A DNA stretch of 64,000 bases, from assembly GCA_004380135.1 (NCBI GenBank), contig QXCR01000011.1, forward strand, positions 1 through 64,000. The letters are read 5' to 3'. Origin of the DNA: Stemphylium vesicarium (taxonomy: Eukaryota; Ascomycota; Dothideomycetes; Pleosporales; Pleosporaceae). This document shows positions 48,551 through 57,689 of the stretch, in pieces. Position 1 is the first letter of the stretch, and each line of letters begins with the position of its first letter. Position numbers and translations under genes: made by a program. The notes under the pieces were generated by a model. That model had not been told where the DNA came from and searched no databases. It saw only the letters and a program-made list of their open reading frames with translations.

Positions 48551-49342
48551 CTAGCAAGTGAACTTCTTAGGTCCAGGGATTGTGTAGGCTTGAGCTATTA
48601 CCAAAATTAGCAGATGTCACAACAACAGTGCGATAAGAGAAGACATACCCTTGTAAGCATCATAAGTGATACCAGCATCGGAGCCCTTGTAAGCACCAGG
48701 AAACGAGACGAGACCTGAAGGCTTGGTACTTCCACCACCGCTGACCTTGAGCTGGTGGCAGCCAGGGTAGAACTGGGCACCGGGGTATTGGTACGCAGCA
48801 TGGAGAGCAATGATCTCGTGGCGGACGAGGTAGTAGCCCGAAGCGATGCACTTGGGGATGGTGTAAGTCACGGAGCCACCAGCGACCTGGAGCGCGTCCG
48901 AGCCCCACTTGTCAGAGGTGCCTTCGCGGCCCTCCTCTTGGACCTTGAACCAGACGGCATTGGATTCAGGCATGTAGTTGTTGCAGCCAGTGTCGGGGCA
49001 CTTGGCCATGTAGGTGACGGTGGGACCCATGTGGCTTTCAGGCCACAGGGTCCAGAAGAGCTCGACGTCAGAGCCCGCAGTCGCGTCGGCATGTAGAGCG
49101 GCTGGCGAGGAGCCGTTGATGCCGCCTGCAGCGTAGCCACCGCACTGGATATCAGAGATGGCGACGTTCTCGACGGGACCGTTGCCCTGGATGGGACGCG
49201 AGATGCGCTTCACGTCGTTCATGTACGGGTCTTGGTACGGCTGGTAGAAGGTGTACTCCTTGCCGCCGATAGTGGCATTGTTCACGTATCCGTGAGCCGC
49301 GACGGCGGTGGCGAAAGCGAGGGCGGAGGCAATGTACTTCAT
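48551..49342 (-). CDS. AA9 lytic polysaccharide monooxygenase (GH61)
   Basis: Secreted copper enzyme that oxidatively cleaves cellulose or related glucans. Two exons, 48649-49342 and 48551-48594, give 245 residues. The signal peptide MKYIASALAFATAVAA is followed directly by HGYVNN, so His17 becomes the mature N-terminal His of the copper histidine brace. The second copper His is His104 in WPESHMGP. RHEIIALH (His181) and the axial Tyr192 in QFYPGC complete the AA9 site. Cys pairs at 66/195 and 115/120 are plausible. The short second exon adds AQAYTIPGPKKFTC, a normal AA9 ending. No cellulose-binding module or linker follows, so this is a single-domain form. Its presence suits a plant-associated or saprobic fungus. 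Confidence 0.95.
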
Positions 49343-51012
49343 TGTCGATATTCGGATCGAAAGCGTAAGAGTCTAGAAGAGGAAGAAGGTGAAGAAGAAG
49401 TTACGATCCTGCGTAATGAGCGATGGTGAAGCTGGAGAAAAGAATGAAGGTATATAAGTTGACGACAAAAAGAGTGAATGGATGGCAACAACAGATGCGA
49501 TCGGTACTGAATGACCTGGATGCCGGAATAGATTGCACGAGGCTGCGGCTCTTATAGTACCCTATGCCACCACCTCGGTGGTAATTCCTCCAACGAACTG
49601 TTGAGCCTTCACACGAATACACCAGTTGTTTGAAACCTGCCATGACGATGCATGCTGGATGGCGATCATGAAGGAGGGTGCGTAGATTAAACCAGGCGCG
49701 CTAGCGACATGTGCGTTCTCTTGGATACTCCACACTTTCCCGTTGTGGCTTGACAGACTGGTCTCCAAGAACCCGTTATCCCCGACGAGGACGTGGTGAC
49801 TGTAACCGAAATGAAAATTGGTGGTGGCTGCTTCCTGCCAGACGTCATTTGGTCCGAATACACGTCTAGATGCCAATGATCTATGGTGAGGAACCGCGAT
49901 CGTCGGCGAGACGCCACAGTGCGGCGGTTGCAAACAAACCGCCAAGCGGGTCCTTGAACCTCCTGAAACGGGACGCAAAGAAAGAAACATGTCAGGACAT
50001 CCCCTGCGTCGCCTGATTGGTGGACATATCTAGTTTGTTTGGTGTCGTCTCGAATTGAACATCACACACGTGATGCCGTCTGCCGGCACCGGGGGCATCC
50101 TGTGCCATCGGAGAAATTAATATGGCATCCATATAGCAAGCCGGGTTGTCGGTCCAGGCCGGTTCAGGACGACCACGAGGCCAGGTGCTTCATATCGAGC
50201 TGCGAGGTTGCTGTAATGCGGCCCGGGGCGTCGAGAAGGGAGTTGCTGCACGCGCCATGTTAGATTGCGATGTGCTGCACAAGAGCTTGGCTGAAGTTGA
50301 AGGAATCGGATTCAGAATCCTGATGGGGACTAGCAAGTGCGATCCACTATCGGTCTAGGTGAGTCGTCTCCTATGTTTTTTCTTTCTTGTGGGTTGCAGT
50401 CGCTCTTTCTATGTTGAGAGGTGGGGAATATATGGGCTTTGGAAAGAGCGTATCCTAACTTCTAGTCTTATCCAATCCAAAATTTTCACCATCTTCTTTC
50501 CAACCATACAAGTAGTAAGTTTTTGGGCAGAGATTGGATGGCTCCAGCATACCTGCCAGTCGTCGCCTTCACTCCTTCCTTGCTTGTGTCCACTAAATTT
50601 CGGTAGTCGCCTGAACGCTGGTCGCTCATTCTTATGAAAGATGAAAGAGACTAAGAGGTAAGAACAACATGTGTAGTGATCCGAGGACTGATTATAGCGA
50701 GTGCATTGTTGGCGTAAGAGGGTACTCTTTCACGCAATGCCAGCAAATCCAGCCCTAGTGCTACATAGCCCGTCAGTAAAGCCAAAGAATTGTGATGGCC
50801 CTCGGTATCGCATGTTTTTGTCCTGGCGAGTGATGCGCCAGCCATCAAAAGCACTCGTAAGCAATCAGAGAATAAGTATTAACACAGCTGCATGAAGTAA
50901 CCTGCAACCTATCCATGAACTCCGAGCCACGATCGGAAACGTTCGAATATGCCAAAACCATGCCCTGAGCTCCGAAATGATCATGATATACCCGTCTCGT
51001 CTCCTTTTTCGC
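49343..51012. other. 1.7 kb intergenic region
   Basis: Upstream sequence of the AA9 gene and downstream of the clathrin light chain gene. A 142-codon frame (49562-49990, minus) shows no motif or signal and was not called. Confidence 0.5.
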
Positions 51013-51952
51013 CTAGTATCCAGTTGCGCCAGGTGCTTTTTCGTCCTTCTTGAGGCTGAGGAGTAGCTCCCTGAACCGCGCCTTCTCGCTGCCTGACGCG
51101 CCGCCCTTTGTGCCCTTCCCGCTCAAATCAACCAACTTCGCAATGCGCTCCCAGCTCGTACCGCCCGCAGTAGTGTCGTCTCGGTTCGCAAGGAACTCTT
51201 CGGCTTCCTTCCGTGTCTTCGCAATCTCCTTGTCTTTTTTGTTGTTGTAGTTCTCGTAGAAGTCGTCAATGTTTTGCTGCGCCTCCTGGATGGTTCTCTC
51301 CTTGCGCTCGCTCGATACTTGGTCGCGGTGCTGAATCTGGAGGTCGCGGCGCTCGCGCCATTCCCGAATGACGTCGGGCTCTGGGGAATCTGACCGCTGA
51401 GGGGTGAATGATGGGGCTGGTTGACCGGGGAGAAAGGGCAGGCTTGATCCGGTGATGGTGCCGCCGGGGGCCATGTGCTGGTACAGTCAGTACAGGCGTC
51501 ATACTCGTAATCCCAAGCAATTGGATCCCTGATATCCCTAGATGCAGCCCTCTGGCGACACGTGTTACTAGCAAGGAAGTAGCGCATTGCTTACATCGTT
51601 GGTAGTGTCAATGGCGGGGAAGGAGCTCTCGAAGCCGCTCATCTCCTCGCCGCCAGCGTTGGCCTGGCTGAAGTCTCCGCCCAAGAGGTCGTCGTCTCCA
51701 TCCTCGACTGTGGCTGTCCGGTCGTTTTCTGAAGCAAACTGGTCGGCATCGTCGCCGAGGAGAGCGCGTTCACGTGAGAGGAAGTTGTCGGCGTCAGCGG
51801 CGTCATCGCCTACGAGGTCGAAGTTTGTTGCATCACCACGCGCTTCTGTGTGGCCTGGAGGTATTCAGTATGGGATGCGGAGCAGCTTCGGGGGTTCAAT
51901 AGCTGAGCTCACCAGCATCAATCTCGTCTAATGAGGGGAATCGGTCTGCCAT
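51013..51952 (-). CDS. clc1: Clathrin light chain
   Basis: Regulatory chain that binds the clathrin heavy-chain hub. Three exons on the minus strand, 51913-51952, 51595-51854 and 51013-51477, give 254 residues. The acidic N-terminal half starts MADRFPSLDEIDAGHTEARG and contains DDLLGGDF. The middle holds the heavy-chain-binding helix region: REWRERRDLQIQHRDQVSSE, ERKERTIQEAQQNIDDFYEN, then YNNKKDKEIAKTRKEAEEFL. The WERI motif follows (TSWERIAKLVDLSG), and the C-terminus RFRELLLSLKKDEKAPGATGY closes a typical fungal light chain. Introns are 58 and 117 nt with GTGAGC and GTAAGC donors. It is divergent from rtt103 with a 413-bp gap. Confidence 0.95.
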
Positions 51953-52365
51953 TGTGAATGTCGAGTCTGCGGGGAAGGGAGTGGGAGGAGCAGAGATAGG
52001 ATCGTCGGCGATTGATTGCTTACAAGTGTCTTGTTGTTGGGTTGAGCATAGTTGCCGTCACCGACGGCGGCCAGGAGCTGGCTTGGCACGCGCCCAGCCA
52101 CGTTTAGCCCGTATAGCTCTTAGCGTCCCGAGCTCTCTCACTCTCCACTTGCCTTGAGCCTCTCTTCCTTCGCTTTCTCCATCAACCGCCCCACGTCATC
52201 GCTGTAGTCGCAAACACTAGCAAAGCGCAAATCGCGTGAAAACTACAAACAAAAAGGATCTCCGGTTCTTTGAGTCTGTATATCTTGCTGCGACTTCTTT
52301 GTCAGTCTGGTCGCGTGTGAGCTTGCCTTCAATAGTTGCAACAATTATTCGTGAAGACATTAAGC
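51953..52365. promoter_or_regulatory. Putative bidirectional promoter clc1 / rtt103
   Basis: A 413-bp gap between divergent start codons, with mixed GA and CT stretches. The shared-promoter role is inferred. Confidence 0.4.
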
Positions 52366-53850
52366 ATGGCCTTTACCGAGGACAGCCTCAAGGCGAAGCT
52401 CTCGTCGCTCAACGAGACCCAAGATGCCATCTCGACTGTTGGCCAATGGATTCTCTTCCACAGGTAAAGCATCCCGTTGTCACGACGATTGTGTGATCAA
52501 GTTTGCGCAATCTATCGACGTCTATCTGCATACATGGACGCGCTGCTGCGCGTGTATTCATTGCACCAATCGCGAAACTAGACAGGATAAGCTAACATCA
52601 ATCCGTGTAGACGACATGCCGAGCGCATCGCACATGTATGGCTTCAGCGCATGAAGGAGTCGACTCCGAACAAGAAGCTGGTTTTGATCTATCTCGCCAA
52701 CGAAATCACCCAAACGTCCAAGATGCGCAAGAAGGAGGAATTCCTACGAGCATACGAGCCCATCCTCGCCGAAGGAACGACCGCCGCCTACAAAGGCTCC
52801 CCTCACGAAATACAGAACAAGATCCGAAGGGTGGTGGAGGTATGGCGACAGCGAGCCATCTTCAACCCTGCTGTTCAGCAAGCCGTAGAGAGGTCGATTG
52901 ACGAGGTAGACCGCACCAAGTCTACGCGAAAGCCTGCCCTTGGAGGATCGCTCTTTTCCAGCTCAACCGTCCCACCTGAGCTCAATCCGGTCGCGCCTCT
53001 TGCAACTTCTCTCCAGAAGGCTGATCTTGCGACAAAGCCTGCCGTCACCGCTGCGAACCAGGACTACGAGAAGCTCACCAACCCAAATGCTGCCATTCCC
53101 TCCCCACCCATGCATGCCGCAGGTCTCGCCGCGCTCTGCAAGAAGCTAGCGCTCGCCGAGGGTGCTGTAGCAGAGAGCATCAAGGCACGCAAGGCGCTCA
53201 TCATGGGCTTGGAGCAGCTCCTCGAGACGAACAAGACAAAGTTGGAACAAGAGGAGGCACAAGCCACAGACCTCAAGACGCGTAAAGATGCCATAGAGAG
53301 CCGAAAGCGCGCAGTCGAGGAAGCCATCCTCAAGGGCTTGTCAGCAGCTGAACAGAACAAAATCTCCACTGCGCCTCTCCCCGTCGCAACTACTTCCCCA
53401 GTCGCTGCTACATTCCCAACCGGCCAAGGAAGGCCCGAGGTCGAGGAACTCACTCCCCCGCCCATGGAGTCCTTTACACCCACAGGATCACCCCAGCAAA
53501 AGCCACACCCCATGGCGGACCCCGTCCCCGAAATGCGCGACGGCGTCATGCCCGAACCTGCAGCTCAGCCTGTCGTACCAGAGACCGCCCCCGCACCTGC
53601 CCACCACACGACCCAGCCCGACTTCGCTACCACCGTTGGCGACCCGAACCAGCACATTGCCGCAGACCTTCTCAAGAGCCTACAGCATGCGCGACCGGGT
53701 GCCGAGGGCGGCGTATACGGACAACATGCATATGAGACCGCGCACAAGAAGAGGAAGATGAGCAGGAATGCGGGTGAAGATGACTTTGCGGCTTTTGCGG
53801 GCGATAGAGACATGGCGGGTATCGATGACAATTTCGCAGAGTTGATTTAA
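52366..53850 (+). CDS. rtt103: RNA polymerase II CTD-interacting (CID) protein, Rtt103-like
   Basis: Binds Ser2-phosphorylated RNA polymerase II C-terminal domain and assists transcription termination with the Rat1 exonuclease in yeast. Two exons, 52366-52463 and 52611-53850, give 445 residues. Residues 1-~130 form the CID: MAFTEDSLKAKLSSLNETQD, STVGQWILFHRRHAERIAHV, KKLVLIYLANEITQTSKMRK, and KIRRVVEVWRQRAIFNPAVQ. A coiled-coil stretch follows at about residues 215-300 (LEQEEAQATDLKTRKDAIES). The C-terminus is Pro-rich and carries KKRKM, a likely nuclear signal. The 147-nt intron splits Arg33 within the conserved FHRRHA segment. The length is close to fungal Rtt103 and shorter than metazoan RPRD/SCAF relatives. 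Confidence 0.93.
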
Positions 53851-54267
53851 GATGTTTTTTTGTTGTTGCTAGGGTTGAGAAAATGAATGACACTAGGGTT
53901 GCTTTTGCGGTGTCTGGATGGCGTGGGTAACATTATAGATGTATGATTGTCGATTGTGTGTGTTTTCTTGTGTGGTTGTAGTCCTCGCGCGGACATGCAG
54001 GGTGGGTGTCATGTATGATTCTGGTGACAGATAGGAGCGGCAGCATTAAACACGGGTCAGAATGAAGCAGGGATGAGATGTCTGAAGCGTCAAACAGAGG
54101 GTAAAAAAAAAGTCACCTTTCATGCGAAAACATGTGTTATTCGTAGATAGTCGTTCCATCAAGCATAATATACAATAACTAAATATATCATCTCATCATT
54201 CCATGCCACTTTTGTTCCCCTCCTCACCACCACCGCCTCACTCGCTCGAAATTGCAATAACAAAGGT
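53851..54267. other. Convergent intergenic region rtt103 / cdc37
   Basis: 417 bp, AT-richer, containing two 3' ends. No other feature was seen. Confidence 0.55.
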
Positions 54268-55874
54268 TTACTCCTGCTGCGCAGCAGGCATAGCGCGATT
54301 CTTCTCAATCTCGCCCATAACCCTCTGACCTTCCTCAGTCGTAGCATCAATAACGCCCTCTTCCAGACTCAACATGCCGCCCTGTCCCAGCTTCTCCACC
54401 ACCTCCTCGGCCTCATCGACGCTCATCTTAGCCAGCACCTTGTTAACCTCATCCAGCTTTCCACTCTCAAGCGCACGCTGCAAGCCAGGAGGAAAATTCT
54501 CAAACAGCTGGCGTGCCTGCATTTCCGCTTCTCTTTCTTCAGGATCTGTGGAGGTGGGTTCCTTGGGTGGGACGGAGATGTTGATTTGGGTGTTTGGGTC
54601 CACTGCGTGGAGTTGGATTTGCTCTACACCGCCGCCTTCGCCCTGGGGGTTCTCAGCGCGCTCTTTGAGGATCTCGGCGGCGCGCGTCTTGATGCGGTGG
54701 TATGTCGAGTCGACGTCGTCATTGAACATTTTGCCCGCTTGGTGGTCTTTCATCTGGATGCGTTTGAAGAAGAGCTCCACGCCTTGGCGGCCGCCCAGCT
54801 GGCGACAGTACTGGAGTAGGAGGCCTTGGTGCACACATTGTCGTGCGTGCTTGGGCTTGCCGTCGAGTTCGGAGTTGAAGGCTTCGACGAGAAGACCGTC
54901 TGTTTCTTTCTCGGCGAGGATTTCGGGGTGCGCCATTAGGAATTGGAGACAGGCGTACCAGTCTCCGGCTTTTATCTTGGCAAAGGATTGGGCGAGGGGT
55001 GAAGCGGTGATGTCGTCTTCGTTGTCTTCGGGTGAGGCTGCGGCGATGGTGCCTTCTTCTATGTCGGCATCTGCGCCAGAAGACTGGCCTGTGTCTGATC
55101 GTGTGGCGCCTGGTCGTTGGGGGTTGTTGAGGAGTTCGACTGTGGGCTCTTTCTTCGCTACCGTTGAGGATGACGCCTTCTTCTTCTCTTCCTCGGCCTT
55201 TTTTACGTTGGAGTAGCTGAAACCCTCGTGGAGGTCATCGCTGGTGATGTGCTTCTTATCCTCCTTTTCTAGCTCCGCCAATTTCGCAAGCAGTTGGCCT
55301 TGGAGTTCTTGTATCCGCTCCTTCTCCCTCTCCAGACCCTGGATGAACAGTGTATATCTCGGCTCCTCGCTCTTTTGCTCGTCAATGTCCTTTTTTACAG
55401 CATCCACCAGACTCGCCATCATCTGTGGGTATGTCGGCTTATCTTTAATATGCTCATGCACGCCCTCCGGGGGTGGCGGCGGCCTATCCGAACCTCCGTC
55501 CTTGTCAATCTTCATGTCCATCATGCTCTCCATCATGGCCTGAAACACGAGCTGGTCATCGTTTCCACCACTGCCCTCAGCCTGCCTGTCCTTGTGCGAC
55601 TTGAGCGCCGTAAGAAGACGGTCGACGCGTTCTGTGAGGCCATCGTTGATGATGCGCTCGTACTTGAGCGTCTTTATTTGGTGGCGGCGCTGGTCGCGTT
55701 CCTGGTGGATTTGGGCTTGTTTGGCGCGGATAAAAGACTTCTTGTCGACGTTGGGGTGCACTTCGATGTCGCTGTCGTCGGAGAGCTCGAGAGCGTCCTC
55801 GTTAAAGTTAGAAGCTGTTGCGACAATGCGAAGGGTTACTTATCACTTACCCACTTGCTGTAGTTGATGACCAT
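54268..55874 (-). CDS. cdc37: Hsp90 co-chaperone Cdc37
   Basis: Delivers protein kinases to Hsp90. Two exons on the minus strand, 55851-55874 and 54268-55797, give 517 residues. Exon 1 encodes only MVINYSKW. The 53-nt intron has a GTAAGT donor, CTAAC branch site and an unusual GAG acceptor, and leads to DALELSDDSDIEVHPNVDKK, the canonical Cdc37 N-terminus with the conserved SDDSD/E phosphorylation-type site. The kinase-binding part continues FIRAKQAQIHQERDQRRHQI. The Hsp90-binding middle domain includes SPLAQSFAKIKAGDWYACLQ and HARQCVHQGLLLQYCRQLGG. The C-terminal region is acidic and helical. An upstream CAG acceptor would be out of frame and lies before the branch site. Confidence 0.95.
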
Positions 55875-56423
55875 GTTGGGAGGCGTATGAGTCGTGTACT
55901 ACGGTGTGATGTTTGGTGTTGCGACTCGGGGCTGGACTTTGTTTGGGATTGCGGGGGGATTGAAGTGGGATGTCGCGTTCGGGCCACAGCTCGTCATCGA
56001 GAATCTTCGACCAACTTCACTTGACCTCCATCATCACGCATCTGCTTGCCCATCGGAACAAGCAATGCGCCGACTGCCAGCTCCTCAGATTGGATAGTGC
56101 TTGCAACAGGCTATTGGCAAGTTTATGAGCGTTTCAATAAGCTAGACGCAGAGAAATCGACGCGACACAATTTACTGCAGAAGTGCCGTGGTTCCGATAC
56201 CTGAAGGTGTGGAGAGATGGGAAGCCGAGCCGCGATTGGAGTAAAGGAAGCAACATTGACTACAATACTTCTAGATCCTCGGAGCCAGACCTATTGAGCG
56301 ATCTGCAAAACATTAGCTGGATAGACCATCCACTTCCGTATCCCATCCGTCTCATACGTAGACATACACCAACGCACGGATTCCACGATACTGATTCTCC
56401 AGTCTGTAAGCCAGCCCCCCTCT
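55875..56423. other. Intergenic region cdc37 / BTB gene
   Basis: Promoter of cdc37 and downstream sequence of the BTB gene. No gene was seen. Confidence 0.5.
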
Positions 56424-57317
56424 TCAGGCTCTACCTTCCTTCTTCAGTGAAACCATGGCGAGATCGGCGCCAAATTGCGGCATCTGCTTTGCAAGCACCA
56501 TGAGGTGTCTTCGGTCCACGTTTGCCCTCCGTGTATTCTCCAAGGTGTAGGACACCACGCTTCTAACGACCAGGCGACGAATCCTGTCCAATGGATGGCG
56601 TGGCTGTATATCATTGGAAGCCGCAGCCAGTTCCTTCTGCTCGAAGTCGAAGATGTCATTGACATCACCACCAATATTGTCTTCCACATCAGCGCCCTCC
56701 TGCAGACCCTCATCAGCTATCTCACCATCTTCGTCTAACCCAAAGAGCCGCGGACGAACATAAACAATCTCGACTAACCACTTCAGAAAGCGCCGCGTCT
56801 TGTCCGGACAGTAATGTGTCGCCGAGAAAGCCTGCTCAATAGAGTGTTCAACGCACCCGATAGCATATCCACAGAACTCTGCTGCCATGTATTTGTCTCC
56901 AACCACAAATGCCCTTGCGTGTAATAGCACAGTATCAGCCATGGTCTGGAGAATGCCCTTCCCCCCGAACCCAGCAGGCTCCCTATACCTGCCGAGATAG
57001 CAGAACTCTAGCAAGGCCTCAATTCCTCTAGGATCGTCGCCCTTCAAGTTGATGATGTTACTACCCGCCTCCGCGAACCCTCCACACAGTGTAGAGTGGA
57101 ACCACTTGGAAGAGTTGCATAGCACTAGTCGATGGCCCCGGAAAGTGCGATTCTCGCGTCCTCCGTACAGGATGGTGATATCTGAGAACTCGGCGTTCTT
57201 GTACCATGATGCGCTGAGACTGACGGGTGCGGCTGTGGTGGGTGCGACTTTTGCGATTGCGCGGTGATATGGTGTATGGATAAAGTCTCGCCCATTTTCT
57301 TCAACCCATCGCTTCAT
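56424..57317 (-). CDS. BTB/POZ-domain protein
   Basis: A single exon of 297 residues starting at MKRWVEENGRDF. An open frame extends upstream only through a GTG, so ATG 57317 was chosen. Residues ~44-150 match a BTB fold: SDITILYGGRENRTFRGHRL, VLCNSSKWFHSTLCGGFAEA, NIINLKGDDPRGIEALLEFC, YLGRY. The segment AFVVGDKYMAAEFCGYAIGC is the usual helix after the BTB core. No Kelch, MATH or zinc-finger domain follows. Fungal BTB-only proteins of this kind are numerous and mostly uncharacterised; some act as Cul3 adaptors. The C-terminal 100 residues are acidic then basic, with no assigned fold. The gene lies just downstream of cft2 on the same strand. Confidence 0.88.
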   Translation of the reverse strand: MKRWVEENGRDFIHTPYHRAIAKVAPTTAAPVSLSASWYKNAEFSDITILYGGRENRTFRGHRLVLCNSSKWFHSTLCGGFAEAGSNIINLKGDDPRGIEALLEFCYLGRYREPAGFGGKGILQTMADTVLLHARAFVVGDKYMAAEFCGYAIGCVEHSIEQAFSATHYCPDKTRRFLKWLVEIVYVRPRLFGLDEDGEIADEGLQEGADVEDNIGGDVNDIFDFEQKELAAASNDIQPRHPLDRIRRLVVRSVVSYTLENTRRANVDRRHLMVLAKQMPQFGADLAMVSLKKEGRA

Positions 57318-57689
57318 CGTGGGTGTGTTGTTATGTTGTCTCTCGTGGAGTGAGTTGAGTAGAAGTGATGTGTTGGATGAGCCGAGGCGCAAAGAATGAG
57401 GGTATGTGAGTGTGGGTGTTTGCACGCGCAGTACAGAACGTGAGATGGGTGGAGGATCGTGCTTCTACTTTGTACCCTGGCTGCGGGCTTTGACTTTCTT
57501 ATTTTTTCCACGAAATAATAAACGCACTCGGTGTCGGACACAGTAGTGAATGAAGAAGAAATTGGATCGGATGTTATTGAACCGCCATCTAAAGCTAAAG
57601 CTCTACAAAGCCTCACTTTCACTTGCCAAAAATGACATCCCCCCAACAATGACGCCTCCCAGCCAACCAAATCACTCTTTCCCCCATGC
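57318..57689. other. Intergenic region cft2 / BTB gene
   Basis: 372 bp between two same-strand genes: the cft2 3' flank and the BTB promoter. Confidence 0.5.

Noticed and set aside
49562..49990. 142-codon open frame on the minus strand upstream of the AA9 gene
   Set aside because: No signal peptide, membrane segment or family motif; its putative start lies in ordinary intergenic sequence.
51123..51587. 154-codon minus-strand frame
   Set aside because: Alternative frame over the clathrin light chain exon 3 and its intron; low-complexity Arg/Thr/Ser composition.
54374..55216. 280-codon + strand frame
   Set aside because: Antisense shadow of cdc37, whose minus-strand product has clear family motifs.
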